Shown here: positions 25,834-35,335 of the stretch, piece by piece
Layout of the letters: each line of letters starts with the position of its first letter
Position numbering within the stretch: the first letter of the stretch is position 1
Origin: Nocardioides sp. Iso805N
GTDB taxonomy: Bacteria; Actinomycetota; Actinomycetes; Propionibacteriales; Nocardioidaceae
Reading direction: 5' to 3'
NCBI RefSeq assembly: GCF_000364605.1
Contig: NZ_KB822577.1
Coordinates: 248,001 to 312,000, forward strand
DNA: 64,000 nt
Translations under genes and position numbers: made by a program
The notes under the pieces: generated by a model
The model's input: the letters and a program-made list of their open reading frames with translations, nothing else
What the model was told of the DNA's origin: nothing
Database searches by the model: none

Positions 25834-26793
25834 TCAGGCCGGTCCGGCTCCGGCTCCGGCGCCGAAGCGCACCTCGCCCGGAGTCGCGCCGAAGCGCCGC
25901 TTGAACGCCTGGGCGAAGTGCGCCATCGAGGTGAAGCCGCACTGCGCGGCCACGTCGACGATCCGGACGTGCGCAGGTACGCCGTGGGTCAGCATGCTGT
26001 GCGCCAGGTCGAGCCGACGACCCAGGATGTGGCGCGGCACCGACGTACCCGCGTCGGCGAAGAGCCGTGACAGGTGCCGCTCCGAGATGCTGGCACCCGC
26101 AGCCACCGCCGTGGCTGACAGGCTCGGGTCGCTCAGGTGGTCGTCGATGAACGCCCGTGCGGCCGCTCGGTGGGCCAGGGGCAAGCTCCTGCGGCTGCCG
26201 GTGGCCAGCACCGCGACGAGCTCGAGCACCGCCTGCTCGTCAGCCGGCACCGGCACGGTCGCCGCCACGGCGCGGCCGACCAGCCGGGCGAGCGCACGGG
26301 CATACGGGTCGTCGTCGGGGCCGCGGGCCTCCAGCACCAGCGGGGTGGTCAGGGTGGCGGTCTCGGTGTGTGTCGCGAACGCGGCGCGCGGCACCTTCAC
26401 GGCGAGCTCGTGGAGTCCGTGCCCGAAGTCGCGGGCGAAGGGCTGGTCCACGTCGCAGACCAGCAGCTGGCCCGGATGCATGACGCGGCGGCCGCCGTCG
26501 TACTCGAAGAGCGAGTCGCCACGCAGACCGACGTAGACGGCAATCGCGCCCGCCGGCCGCCTGGCGATCACGGTCCGGTCGCGGCTGACCCGGTGGGCGG
26601 TCGCGGTGACCTGGGCCAGGTGGAGCTGGTCGAGCTGGAGGTTGACCTGGCGGGCACGGAACCGGGCGTCCTGCGCGACGCCGCAGGTGAGCTCGATCAG
26701 CGACCGCGCGTTGTGCTCCTCCCACTGGTCGACCTGCTGGTCCACCTCGTAGGACTGCGCCTGCGGGATCTGCGCCCACGGGATCCGCGCCAT
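25834..26793 (-). CDS. AraC family transcriptional regulator
   Basis: The 319-residue protein has an N-terminal cupin-like effector domain of AraC-binding-like type (RARQVNLQLDQLHLAQVTA, GQLLVCDVDQPF) and two C-terminal helix-turn-helix motifs (SATAVAAGASISERHLSRLF and IVDVAAQCGFTSMAHFAQAFKRRFG). It is divergent from the hydroxylase gene at 26945, so it probably activates the hydroxyquinol branch. ATG 26793 has GGAGGTGG as ribosome binding site. Confidence 0.92.
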   Translation of the reverse strand: MARIPWAQIPQAQSYEVDQQVDQWEEHNARSLIELTCGVAQDARFRARQVNLQLDQLHLAQVTATAHRVSRDRTVIARRPAGAIAVYVGLRGDSLFEYDGGRRVMHPGQLLVCDVDQPFARDFGHGLHELAVKVPRAAFATHTETATLTTPLVLEARGPDDDPYARALARLVGRAVAATVPVPADEQAVLELVAVLATGSRRSLPLAHRAAARAFIDDHLSDPSLSATAVAAGASISERHLSRLFADAGTSVPRHILGRRLDLAHSMLTHGVPAHVRIVDVAAQCGFTSMAHFAQAFKRRFGATPGEVRFGAGAGAGPA

Positions 26794-26857
26794 CTGCCTG
26801 CCACCTCCGCCGTCCATCGTGGCACACGTCACGAGCGCGACGGTGGCCTTCGACCTA

Positions 26858-26893
26858 CGCATTTCCGCCACCTCGCTGCGCACGCTTTCCGCA
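26858..26893 (+). promoter_or_regulatory. Direct repeat, candidate AraC-type binding sites
   Basis: CGC(A)TTTCCGC occurs twice, with TTTCCGC at 26862-26868 and 26886-26892 (24-bp period). It lies 53-83 bp upstream of the hydroxylase start in the divergent gap. Direct repeats near this spacing are usual for AraC proteins. Confidence 0.35.
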
Positions 26894-26944
26894 CCCGGCA
26901 GCCGCTGAGAAGACTCGGAGGCAGACGAGAGAAAGAGGTGCGCC

Positions 26945-28732
26945 ATGCCGGTGTTCGACGATGGCCTCGCTGAGACCGAGGCACCCACCGGATCGGTGGT
27001 GGAGACCGACGTGCTGATCGTCGGATCGGGACCTGCGGGCGCGGCGGCCGCGCTCTTCCTAAGCGAGCTGGGCGTGCCCACCATCATGATCACCAAGTAC
27101 CGCTGGACGGCGAACACGCCCAGGGCGCACATCACCAACCAGCGCGCGATGGAGATCTTCCGCGACCTGCGGATCGAGGACCAGGTGCTGGCGGACGCGA
27201 CGCCGCACGAGCTGGTGGGGGACACGGTGTTCTGCACCAGCATCGCCGGGGAGGAGATCGGCCGGATCCACACCTGGGGCACCCGCCCCGACCGCGAGGC
27301 CGACTACCGTCTCGCCTCGCCGTGCCTGACGGTCGACATCCCGCAGACCTACCTGGAGCCGATCCTGGTCCGCAACGCCACCCAGCGCGGCACCCAGACC
27401 CGGTTCTCCACCGAGTACCTGGGCCTGGTCCAGGACGCCGACGGCGTGACCGTCGACGTACGCGACCGGCTGACCGGGCACGCCTACCAGATCCGCGCCA
27501 AGTACGTGATCGGTGCCGACGGCGCCCGCTCCCAGGTCGCCGCGGACATCGAGCTGCCCTTCGAGGGCCGGATGGACATCGCCGGCTCGATGAACATCAC
27601 CTTCAAGGCAGACATCTCGGCGCTCGTCGACCACCGCCCGAGCGTCCTCTACTGGGTGATCCAGCCCGGCTCCAACGTCGGTGGCATCGGCACCGGCCTG
27701 GTCCGGATGGTGCGGCCGTGGGACGAGTGGCTGATCGTGTGGGGCTACGACATCGACGGTCCGACGCCCGAGCTCGATGCGACCATGGCGACCGAGATCG
27801 TCCGCGACCTGCTGGGCATGCCCGACCTGGAGCCGGAGATCACCGGCTACAGCCTCTGGGGCGTCAACGAGATGTATGCGACCACGCTGCACAAGGGCCG
27901 CGTGTTCTGCGTCGGCGACGCGATCCACCGGCACCCACCGAGCAACGGGCTGGGGTCCAACACCTCGGTGCAGGACTCCTACAACCTGGCCTGGAAGCTC
28001 GCCGCCGTCCTCCAGGGGTACGCCGCGACCTCCCTCCTCGACTCCTACACCGCCGAGCGCGCCCCGGTCGCCAAGCGGATCGTCACCCGTGCGAACACCT
28101 CGGCCCGCGAGTTCGGCGACATCTTCACCGCGCTCGGCGTGGTCGGTCTGTCCGGCGAGGAGATGGCCGCCGCGATCGAGGAGCGGAAGGCCAACACGCC
28201 CGAGGGCGCGGCCAAGCGGGCCGCGCTCGTCCGAGCCATGGAGACCAAGAACTACGAGTTCAACGCCCATGGCGTGGAGCTAGGCCAGTTCTACGAGTCG
28301 AACGCGATCCTCTCCGACGGCACCCGGCCGGCCCCCAGCACGGACGAGGATCTCTACCACGTCATGTCGACGTCGCCGGGCGCGCACCTGCCGCACGCCT
28401 GGGTAGGGAACAACGTGGACAAGCACGCCCTGATGGACCTCGCGCCCTACTCCCGCTGGACGCTGTTCACCGGGGTCGCCGGCGAGGCGTGGGCCGCGGC
28501 CGCGGCGAAGGTGTCGGCCGAGCTCGGACTGCCGCTGCAGACGGTCGTGATCGGACCGGGCCACGAGGTCACCGATCTCTACTACGACTGGGCCAAGCTG
28601 CGCGAGGTCGAGGAGTCCGGCGCACTGCTGGTCCGGCCCGACAAGCATGTCGCCTGGCGGTCGATGAGCCTGCCCGACGACCCTGCCGCGGCGCTGCGCG
28701 AAGCCGCCACGAGGCTGGTGGGTCGGGCATGA
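26945..28732 (+). CDS. FAD-dependent aromatic monooxygenase (TfdB/resorcinol hydroxylase-like)
   Basis: The 595-residue group A flavin hydroxylase has the Rossmann motif VLIVGSGPAGAAAALFLSELG, the DG motif YVIGADGARSQVA and the second FAD motif VFCVGDAIHRHPPSNGLGSNTSVQD. A thioredoxin-like C-terminal domain covers about residues 450-595. Because it is followed by maleylacetate reductase and hydroxyquinol dioxygenase, it most likely hydroxylates a phenol such as resorcinol to hydroxyquinol. Sequence alone cannot fix the substrate. ATG 26945 has GAAAGAGG upstream. The stop overlaps the next start. Confidence 0.88.
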   Translation: MPVFDDGLAETEAPTGSVVETDVLIVGSGPAGAAAALFLSELGVPTIMITKYRWTANTPRAHITNQRAMEIFRDLRIEDQVLADATPHELVGDTVFCTSIAGEEIGRIHTWGTRPDREADYRLASPCLTVDIPQTYLEPILVRNATQRGTQTRFSTEYLGLVQDADGVTVDVRDRLTGHAYQIRAKYVIGADGARSQVAADIELPFEGRMDIAGSMNITFKADISALVDHRPSVLYWVIQPGSNVGGIGTGLVRMVRPWDEWLIVWGYDIDGPTPELDATMATEIVRDLLGMPDLEPEITGYSLWGVNEMYATTLHKGRVFCVGDAIHRHPPSNGLGSNTSVQDSYNLAWKLAAVLQGYAATSLLDSYTAERAPVAKRIVTRANTSAREFGDIFTALGVVGLSGEEMAAAIEERKANTPEGAAKRAALVRAMETKNYEFNAHGVELGQFYESNAILSDGTRPAPSTDEDLYHVMSTSPGAHLPHAWVGNNVDKHALMDLAPYSRWTLFTGVAGEAWAAAAAKVSAELGLPLQTVVIGPGHEVTDLYYDWAKLREVEESGALLVRPDKHVAWRSMSLPDDPAAALREAATRLVGRA

Positions 28733-29805
28733 GGTTCACCCACGAGACGCTGCCGCAGCGGGTGGTCTTCGCTCGCGGGGACGCCGCGACGGCGCTGGCC
28801 GCCGAGATCGCCGCGCTGGGTGCGACCCGCGTGATGCTGATCGCCTCCGCCCGGGAGGCCGCGCTGGTGGCCCCGATCACCGCGGCGTTGCCCGTGGTGC
28901 TGCACCACGACGAGGTCGTGATGCACGTCCCGGTCGAGGTGGCCGACCGGGCCCGCACGGCCGCGGCGGCGGCCGGCGTCGATGCGATCCTCACCGTCGG
29001 AGGCGGCTCGGCCACGGGCCTGGGCAAGGCCGTGGCACTGGCCAGCGAGCGCCCGGGTGGGCTGCCGATCCTCGCCGTACCGACCACCTATGCCGGTTCT
29101 GAGGCAACCAACGTCTGGGGCCTGACGCAGGGCACGACCAAGTCCACCGGTGTCGACGACGCGGTCCTGCCGCGCTCGATCGTCTACGACGCCACGCTGC
29201 TCACCTCGCTGCCGGCGGAGCTGAGCGTCGCGAGCGGCCTCAACGCGCTCGCGCACTGCATCGATGCGATGTGGGGTCCGCGGGTCGACCCGATCGACCA
29301 GGCGCTGGCCGGTGAGGGCATCCGTGGCCTCGCCGGTGGGCTGCCGGTCATCGCCCGGGAAGGAGCGCGGCAAGGAGCGCTGGTGCAGGGCATCGAGCAG
29401 ACCCTGTACGGCGCCTACCTCGCCGCCGTCGCCTTCGCCTCGGCGGGTTCGGGGATGCATCACAAGATCTGCCACGTGCTCGGCGGCATGTTCAACCTGC
29501 CGCACGCGCAGACCCATGCCGTCGTGCTGCCGCACGTGCTCGCCTTCAACGCGCCCAACGCCCCAGAGGCAGAGCGACGGATCGCCGCCGCCTTCGGCAG
29601 CAGCACGGCCGTCGAGGGGATGGCGGCACTGCGGGCCGCGGTGGATGCGCCGCGTGCGCTGAGGGACTACGGCATGCCGGAGGACGGCATCGCCGAGGCG
29701 GTGGCTCCCGTCCTCGCCGCCATTCCACCCGACAACCCCACTCCGGTCACGGAGCAGAACCTCACCGCGCTGCTGCGCGCGGCGTGGGAAGGAGACCCGG
29801 CATGA
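28729..29805 (+). CDS. Maleylacetate reductase
   Basis: The enzyme reduces maleylacetate to 3-oxoadipate with NAD(P)H. The 358-residue iron-containing alcohol dehydrogenase-like protein has the nucleotide-binding [28 protein letters not shown], and a metal-ligand region HCIDAMW with [12 protein letters not shown] and [16 protein letters not shown] 28729 overlaps the hydroxylase stop and its own stop overlaps the dioxygenase start, so the three are a coupled operon. Confidence 0.94.
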   Translation: MRFTHETLPQRVVFARGDAATALAAEIAALGATRVMLIASAREAALVAPITAALPVVLHHDEVVMHVPVEVADRARTAAAAAGVDAILTVGGGSATGLGKAVALASERPGGLPILAVPTTYAGSEATNVWGLTQGTTKSTGVDDAVLPRSIVYDATLLTSLPAELSVASGLNALAHCIDAMWGPRVDPIDQALAGEGIRGLAGGLPVIAREGARQGALVQGIEQTLYGAYLAAVAFASAGSGMHHKICHVLGGMFNLPHAQTHAVVLPHVLAFNAPNAPEAERRIAAAFGSSTAVEGMAALRAAVDAPRALRDYGMPEDGIAEAVAPVLAAIPPDNPTPVTEQNLTALLRAAWEGDPA

Positions 29806-30692
29806 CCCGACCCGCCACCTCCCCTGAGCAGGAGGTCGTCGAGGCCCGTCTGGTGGAGGCGGTCGTCGCTTCCTTCGACGCCTGCAGCGACCCACGCCTG
29901 AAGGAGCTGATGGTCTCCCTGGTGCGCCACCTGCACGCCTTCATCCGCGACGTGCGCCTGACCGAGGAGGAGTGGGGGGAGGCGATCGAGTTCCTCACCA
30001 GGGCCGGACACATCACCGACGACGTACGCCAGGAGTTCATCCTGCTCTCGGACACCCTCGGCGCCTCGATGCAGACGATCAACATCAACAACGCCGCCTA
30101 CGAGAATGCCACCGAGGCCACCGTGTTCGGCCCCTTCTTCGTGGAGGACGCACCGCACGTGGAGCTCGGCGGCGACGTGGCCTTCGGCGCCCCCGGCGAG
30201 CCCTGCTGGGTCGAGGGCACTGTCACCGACACCCAGGGCAACCCGCTCGCCGGCGCCCGGATCGAGGTCTGGGAGGCGGACGAGGACGGCCTCTACGACG
30301 TGCAGTACGACGCCGGGAAGCGCTCGGCGCGCGGCCATCTCTTCAGCGCCGCCGACGGGTCCTACCGGTTCTGGGGGCTCACGCCGACGCCGTACCCGAT
30401 CCCCGACGACGGCCCGGTCGGGCAGATGCTGGCCGCGGTCGGCCGCTCCCCGCTGCGAGCCAGCCACCTGCACTTCATGGTCAGCCACCCGGGCACCCGG
30501 ACGCTCGTCACGCATATCTTCCCCGAGGGTGATCCGATCGGGGAGCGGGACTCGGTCTTCGGGCTCAAGCAGTCGCTGGTCAAGCGGTTCGAGCAGCAGG
30601 CGGCCGGGGCGCCGACGCCGGACGGCCGGGTCGTCGAGGGCACGTGGAGCCGGGTGCGGTTCGACATCGTGCTCGCGCCCGTCGGCGCGTGA
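29802..30692 (+). CDS. Hydroxyquinol 1,2-dioxygenase
   Basis: The intradiol enzyme cleaves 1,2,4-trihydroxybenzene to maleylacetate. The 296-residue protein has the N-terminal helical dimerisation domain of catechol-type dioxygenases (residues 1-105). The iron ligands are in [25 protein letters not shown] and [11 protein letters not shown] with THIFPEGD. The protein length and the YDVQY motif fit the hydroxyquinol subfamily better than catechol dioxygenase. Confidence 0.92.
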   Translation: MTRPATSPEQEVVEARLVEAVVASFDACSDPRLKELMVSLVRHLHAFIRDVRLTEEEWGEAIEFLTRAGHITDDVRQEFILLSDTLGASMQTININNAAYENATEATVFGPFFVEDAPHVELGGDVAFGAPGEPCWVEGTVTDTQGNPLAGARIEVWEADEDGLYDVQYDAGKRSARGHLFSAADGSYRFWGLTPTPYPIPDDGPVGQMLAAVGRSPLRASHLHFMVSHPGTRTLVTHIFPEGDPIGERDSVFGLKQSLVKRFEQQAAGAPTPDGRVVEGTWSRVRFDIVLAPVGA

Positions 30693-30696
30693 GGGC

Positions 30697-31578
30697 TCAG
30701 ACCAGCGCGCGGATGACCTGCACCGTGCGCTGCAGGTGCGGCTCGGTTCGGTCCGCGCGGTGGGCCACGGCGAGCTCCACGCTCGCGGTGGGCTGGACGA
30801 GCGGGCGGTAGGCGACGCCCTCGAGCGCCAGCGCGGTGACCGGCTCCGGCACGATCGCGGCGCCAAGGCCGCCGGCGACGAGCGTCAGCAGGGTGGAGGT
30901 CTCGCCGACCTCGTGCCGGATCTGCGGCTCCACGCCGGCGTCGTGCAGCAGCCGCAGGACCACGCCGTACATCACCGATCGGCGGTCCGCCGAGTGCACG
31001 ATCAGGTCGACCCTGGCCAGGTCGCGCGCCCGGATCTCCGCACGCGCCGCCAGCCCGTGGTCGGCAGGCACTGCCACCATCAGCCGGTCGTTGCGCAGCG
31101 GCTCCACGGCCAGCGAGAGGTCGGCCACCGGCGGTCGGAGCAGCGCCACGTCGATCGCGCCGTCGTGCAGCGCGGTCAGCTGGTCGGGCACGAGCATCTC
31201 GCCGCGGAAGGCGAAGTCGACCCCCGGCAGCTCGTCGGAGAGTCGCCGGGAGAGGGTGGGCAGCACGCTGTACGTCGCCGTACCGACGCAACCGATGGTG
31301 AGGTGACCGACCGACCCGGCCGCGACTCGACGGGCGAGATCGGCGGCACCCTCCACGTCGCCGAGGATGCCGCGGGCGCGCTCGAGGTAGGCCCGCCCGG
31401 CCTCGGTCAGGTCGACCCGGCGGGTGGTGCGCTGCAGCAGCGTCACCCCGAGCTCGGACTCGAGCTGGCGGATCGACTGCGAGAGTGGCGGCTGGGCCAT
31501 GTGGAGGCGCTCGGCGGCGCGGCCGAAGTGTCTCTCCTCGGCGACGGCGACGAAGTAACGCAGGTGACGAAGATCCAT
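30697..31578 (-). CDS. LysR family transcriptional regulator
   Basis: The 293-residue regulator has an N-terminal winged helix (LRYFVAVAEERHFGRAAERLHMAQPPLSQSIRQLE) and a periplasmic-binding-like effector domain (about residues 90-290). It is divergent from pcaF with 71 bp between starts, so it probably controls pcaFIJ. Its product also ends 4 bp from the convergent hydroxyquinol dioxygenase gene. -10 TAGGAT (31593-31588) is 9 nt from the ATG. Confidence 0.92.
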   Translation of the reverse strand: MDLRHLRYFVAVAEERHFGRAAERLHMAQPPLSQSIRQLESELGVTLLQRTTRRVDLTEAGRAYLERARGILGDVEGAADLARRVAAGSVGHLTIGCVGTATYSVLPTLSRRLSDELPGVDFAFRGEMLVPDQLTALHDGAIDVALLRPPVADLSLAVEPLRNDRLMVAVPADHGLAARAEIRARDLARVDLIVHSADRRSVMYGVVLRLLHDAGVEPQIRHEVGETSTLLTLVAGGLGAAIVPEPVTALALEGVAYRPLVQPTASVELAVAHRADRTEPHLQRTVQVIRALV

Positions 31579-31587
31579 ATTGCGAGC

Positions 31588-31652
31588 ATCCTAATGCACG
31601 TGAATATCGATACTTCACCATATTGCTCCGACGGGTTAGCGTCTTCAGTATG
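31588..31652. promoter_or_regulatory. Divergent lysR/pcaF promoters and LysR-type site
   Basis: GTGAA-N9-TTCAC (31600-31618) encloses ATATCGATA and includes T-N11-A spacings typical of LysR boxes. For pcaF, TAGCGT (31637-31642) is 7 nt before the ATG, so that mRNA is predicted leaderless. The dyad would lie at about -32 to -50, an activator position. Confidence 0.55.
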
Positions 31653-32849
31653 ACCGCCTTCCTCTACGCCGTGACGCGTACGCCGTTCGGCAAGTTCAAC
31701 GGGGCGCTGGCCGGGACCCGGCCCGACGACCTCGCTGCCGCAGCCATCACCGGCCTGCTCGAACGGACGCCCGGCCTCGAGAGGGCAGCGATCGACGAGA
31801 TCGTGTGGGGCAACGCGAACGGCGCCGGCGAGGAGAACCGCAACGTCGGCCGGATGGCCGGTCTGCTCGCGGGCCTGCCGACGTCCGTCCCCGGCACGAC
31901 CGTCAACCGGCTGTGCGGCTCCTCGCTGGACGCCGCGATGATCGGCTCGCGCGCCATCGAGACCGGCGACGCCGACGTCGTCCTGATCGGCGGGGTCGAA
32001 TCGATGACGCGGGCACCCTGGGTTCTCCCGAAGCCGGGCCGCCCCTTCCCGGCCGGCGACCTCGCCGCCGTCTCGACCACGCTGGGCTGGCGGCTGGTCA
32101 ACCCCAACATGCCGATGGAGTGGACGATCTCCCTGGGCGAGTGCAACGAGCAGCTCCAGGAGAAGTACGGCGTCAGCCGCGAGCGGCAGGACGAGTTCTC
32201 GGTCCGCTCGCACCGTCTCGCTGCGCAGGCCTGGGACGACGGCTTCTACGACGCCCTGATCACCCCGGTCGAGGGCCTCGCCCGTGACGAGGGCATCCGC
32301 GCGGACTCCAGTGTGGAGAAGCTGGCCGGTCTCAAGCCGTCCTTCCGCAAGGACGGCACCATCACCGCCGGCAACGCCTCACCGCTCTCCGACGGTGCCT
32401 CCGCCGTACTGCTCGGCTCGGAGCAGGCCCGCGACACGATCGGCGTCGACCCGATCGCCCGCATCATCGGCCGCGGCGCCTTCGCGCTGGACCCGCAGGA
32501 GTTCGGCTATGCGCCGGTCGACGCGGCCAACCGCGCTCTGGCCCGCGCCGGCATCACCTGGGACCAGGTCGGTGCCGTCGAGCTCAACGAGGCCTTCGCG
32601 GTGCAGAGCCTGGTCTGCGTCGACACCTGGCTGGGCCAGGGGCTGAGCGACCCCGAGATCGTCAACCAGAAGGGCGGCGCGATCGCGATCGGCCACCCGC
32701 TGGGTGCCTCCGGCGGCCGCGTCCTCGGCACCTTGGCCGCCGTGCTGCGCGAGAAGAAGCAGCGGTACGGCGTGGCGGCGATCTGCATCGGCGTCGGACA
32801 GGGCCTGGCCGTGGTCCTGGAGAACACCGACGCGACGGGGGTGGCCTGA
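31650..32849 (+). CDS. pcaF: 3-oxoadipyl-CoA thiolase
   Basis: The thiolase splits 3-oxoadipyl-CoA into acetyl-CoA and succinyl-CoA. The 399-residue protein has the nucleophilic Cys89 (NRLCGSSLDA), the GHPLGASG His motif and the C-terminal catalytic Cys in CIGVGQG. Internal features such as NPNMPMEW and ENRNVGRMAG fit the PcaF subfamily. The following CoA-transferase genes make the assignment strong. It is 1 bp from pcaI. Confidence 0.94.
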   Translation: MTAFLYAVTRTPFGKFNGALAGTRPDDLAAAAITGLLERTPGLERAAIDEIVWGNANGAGEENRNVGRMAGLLAGLPTSVPGTTVNRLCGSSLDAAMIGSRAIETGDADVVLIGGVESMTRAPWVLPKPGRPFPAGDLAAVSTTLGWRLVNPNMPMEWTISLGECNEQLQEKYGVSRERQDEFSVRSHRLAAQAWDDGFYDALITPVEGLARDEGIRADSSVEKLAGLKPSFRKDGTITAGNASPLSDGASAVLLGSEQARDTIGVDPIARIIGRGAFALDPQEFGYAPVDAANRALARAGITWDQVGAVELNEAFAVQSLVCVDTWLGQGLSDPEIVNQKGGAIAIGHPLGASGGRVLGTLAAVLREKKQRYGVAAICIGVGQGLAVVLENTDATGVA

Positions 32850-32850
32850 G

Positions 32851-33546
32851 ATGGCGAAGACCTCGATCCTCGAGACCGCCGACGAGGCCGTGGCCGGCAT
32901 CGAGGACGGCTCGACCGTCCTGGTGGGCGGCTTCGGCCTGGCGGGCATGCCGTTCGACCTGATCGACGCGCTGATCCGCCAGGGGGCGAAGGACCTGACG
33001 ATCGTGGCCAACAACGCCGGCAACGGCGAGGTCGGGCTGGCGGCACTGCTCAAGGCCGGCCGGGTGCGCAAGGTGCTCTGCTCCTTCCCGCGGCAGGTCG
33101 ACTCCTACGTCTTCGACGAGCTCTACCGGGCCGGCGAGATCGAGCTCGAGGTGGTGCCGCAGGGCAACCTCGCCGAGCGGATGCGCGCGGCCGGTGCCGG
33201 CATCGGCGCCTTCTTCTGCCCGACGGCTGTCGGCACGCCGCTGGTCGAGGGCAAGGAGCAGCGCACCATCGACGGACGCGACTACGTGTTGGAGTACCCG
33301 ATCAAGGGTGACTACGCGCTCATCGCGGCCCACACCGCCGACCGGTTGGGCAACCTGGTCTACCGCAAGACGGCCAGGAACTTCGGCCCCGTGATGGCCA
33401 CCGCCGCGACCACGACGATCGCGCAGGTGAGCAACGTCGTACCGACCGGCGAGCTGGACCCGGAGGCCGTCGTCACGCCCTCCATCTACGTCGACCGGGT
33501 GGTCCAGGTCGAGGCCCGCCACTACACCGTGCAGGGAGCCCGCTGA
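32851..33546 (+). CDS. pcaI: 3-oxoadipate CoA-transferase subunit A
   Basis: The 231-residue subunit of the succinyl-CoA:3-oxoadipate CoA-transferase has the family-I CoA-binding signature (VLVGGFGLAGMPFDLIDAL), SFPRQVDSYVFDELY and the GTPLVEGKEQRTIDGRDY segment. The catalytic Glu lies in PcaJ. The stop overlaps the pcaJ start. Confidence 0.95.
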   Translation: MAKTSILETADEAVAGIEDGSTVLVGGFGLAGMPFDLIDALIRQGAKDLTIVANNAGNGEVGLAALLKAGRVRKVLCSFPRQVDSYVFDELYRAGEIELEVVPQGNLAERMRAAGAGIGAFFCPTAVGTPLVEGKEQRTIDGRDYVLEYPIKGDYALIAAHTADRLGNLVYRKTARNFGPVMATAATTTIAQVSNVVPTGELDPEAVVTPSIYVDRVVQVEARHYTVQGAR

Positions 33547-34223
33547 TGACTGATGAGACGTACGCCGAAGCCGCAGAGGCGCCCCAGCTCTCGGACGCCC
33601 CGCTGTCCATGGACGAGCTGGCGAAGGTGATCGCCCGGGACATCCCCGAGGGCTCCTTCGTCAACCTCGGCATCGGCCAGCCGACCAAGATCGCCGACCA
33701 TCTCCCGGCCGAGCTCGGCGTCATCCTGCACACCGAGAACGGCATGCTCGGCATGGGCCGCAAAGCCGAGGGCGACGAGGTCGACGCCGACCTCACCAAC
33801 GCTGGCAAGGTCCCCGTGGTCGAGACCCCCGGCTGCTCCTACTTCCACCACGCCGACTCCTTCGCGATGATGCGCGGCGGCCACCTCGACGTCTGCGTAC
33901 TGGGCGCCTTCCAGGTCGCTCACACCGGCGACCTGGCGAACTGGAGCACCGGCAAGCCCGGCGACATCCCCGCCGTCGGTGGCGCGATGGACCTCGCCAT
34001 CGGCGCCAAGGATGTCTTCGTGATGATGTCGCTGTTCGCGAAGAACGGGGAGGCCAAGCTGGTCGAGGCCTGCACGATGCCGCTGACCGGTGTCGGCTGT
34101 GTCTCGCGCGTCTACACCGACCACGCCGTCTTCGACCTCGGCCCCGACGGCGCGACCGTGCGGGAGACCTACGGCATCACCCTCGCCGAGCTGCGCGAAC
34201 GGGTAGCTGTCGAGCTGCACTGA
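33546..34223 (+). CDS. pcaJ: 3-oxoadipate CoA-transferase subunit B
   Basis: The 225-residue subunit carries the catalytic Glu in HTENGMLGMG and the GIGQPTKIADHLP signature. With PcaI it activates 3-oxoadipate for thiolysis. The N-terminus (about 20 residues) is acidic and variable. Confidence 0.95.
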   Translation: MTDETYAEAAEAPQLSDAPLSMDELAKVIARDIPEGSFVNLGIGQPTKIADHLPAELGVILHTENGMLGMGRKAEGDEVDADLTNAGKVPVVETPGCSYFHHADSFAMMRGGHLDVCVLGAFQVAHTGDLANWSTGKPGDIPAVGGAMDLAIGAKDVFVMMSLFAKNGEAKLVEACTMPLTGVGCVSRVYTDHAVFDLGPDGATVRETYGITLAELRERVAVELH

Positions 34224-34281
34224 AAACCAGGCACTGAGTTGGGCGCCTCGCCCGGCGCGCCTTATGCTGAGCGACGCTCGC

Positions 34282-34354
34282 GCCCCGTTCGTCTAGCGGC
34301 CCAGGACCCCGCCCTTTCACGGCGGTAGCGCCGGTTCGAATCCGGTACGGGGTA
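34282..34354 (+). tRNA. tRNA-Glu (anticodon UUC)
   Basis: Acceptor GCCCCGT pairs with ACGGGGT (one G-U). Anticodon stem CCGCC/GGCGG encloses CTTTCAC (anticodon TTC). The T-arm has GGTTCGAATCC. Discriminator A is present; CCA is not encoded. Confidence 0.97.
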
Positions 34355-34365
34355 CGGACAGGAGT

Positions 34366-34401
34366 GGCCTCCTGATCTGCGGAAACGTAGATCAGGAGGC
34401 C
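34366..34401 (+). terminator. Terminator after tRNA-Glu
   Basis: A 13-bp perfect stem (GGCCTCCTGATCT and its complement) is extended by three more pairs, one of them G-U, to a GAAA tetraloop and is followed by TTCCTC. Confidence 0.8.
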
Positions 34402-34420
34402 TTCCTCATCTCGCTCAGTC

Positions 34421-35203
34421 CTACCGCGCCGGCGCGGGTTCGATCGACTTTCGTCGGATGATCAGCACGACCGCGACGATGACGTAGGCCAGGATCGCCG
34501 CCGCCGAGCCGGCGTAGGCGCCCTGGTCGACGAGAAGGGCGGTCCCGGTCAGGATGGAGAAGTCGAACATGCCGTGGATGATCGAGTTGAGCACGTTCCC
34601 GCCGCTCACCCGGCGGATCAGGTAGAAGAAGTAGCCCGCGAAGCTCACCGCGATGGCCTGGGGCAGCGCCTTGGACAGGTCACCTGTCAGCGCGTTGCTG
34701 ATGTGGACGGCGCCGAAGATGATGCTGGACCAGAGTGCGACCTTCCCCTCGGTCAGGCCGTGGGAGCGCAGGGTCGTGACACCGATGCCTCGGAACATGC
34801 CCTCCTCTCCCCAGCCGACGAGCTGGGTCGCGACCAGGAGCGCCAGGATGTAGCCGAGGGACTTGTCGAACAGGTCGGCGTAGTCGATCGCGATCGCGAT
34901 GCAGATCGCGAAGATGATCGGGACCACCCAGACCCAGCGCTGCACCGGCCGCGACTCCCGCAGGACCGGATCCCACCAGCGCAGCACCGCCACGACGGCG
35001 TACGTGAAGACGAAGGCTGCCCCGAGCGGGATCCACATCTGAACGATGACGTCCTTGGTCGTGTACAGACCGTCGTTGGTGTCCCAGATCTGACCGCACA
35101 GGTAGCCGACTCCCTTGATGACCACCAGGTAGGCGATGACGATGGCGGCGAACCAGCCGTAGGACAGCGTGCGGGCCCGTGCGGGAGTCGCGGTCGAGGT
35201 CAT
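34421..35203 (-). CDS. CPBP family intramembrane metalloprotease
   Basis: The 260-residue membrane protein has about seven hydrophobic helices and the three CPBP (Abi, Rce1-like) motifs: GEEGMFRG (EExxxR), FGAVHISN (HxxxN) and IIHGMFDF. Family members include CAAX-type proteases and bacteriocin self-immunity proteins; the role here is unknown. TAGGGT at 35216-35211 (minus strand) lies 7 nt before the ATG, so a leaderless transcript is predicted. Confidence 0.9.
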   Translation of the reverse strand: MTSTATPARARTLSYGWFAAIVIAYLVVIKGVGYLCGQIWDTNDGLYTTKDVIVQMWIPLGAAFVFTYAVVAVLRWWDPVLRESRPVQRWVWVVPIIFAICIAIAIDYADLFDKSLGYILALLVATQLVGWGEEGMFRGIGVTTLRSHGLTEGKVALWSSIIFGAVHISNALTGDLSKALPQAIAVSFAGYFFYLIRRVSGGNVLNSIIHGMFDFSILTGTALLVDQGAYAGSAAAILAYVIVAVVLIIRRKSIEPAPAR

Positions 35204-35335
35204 GCCGGAGACCCTAAAGGGCGGTCGTCGAGCCGGTCGCGGAACACTTGTGGCGAGCCCCGCAGTTCTTACCGATCAGTGACGGATGGGCCGCGGCACT
35301 GTCGCGAGACGCGCTGCACTGCCACGTTGGCTGGC

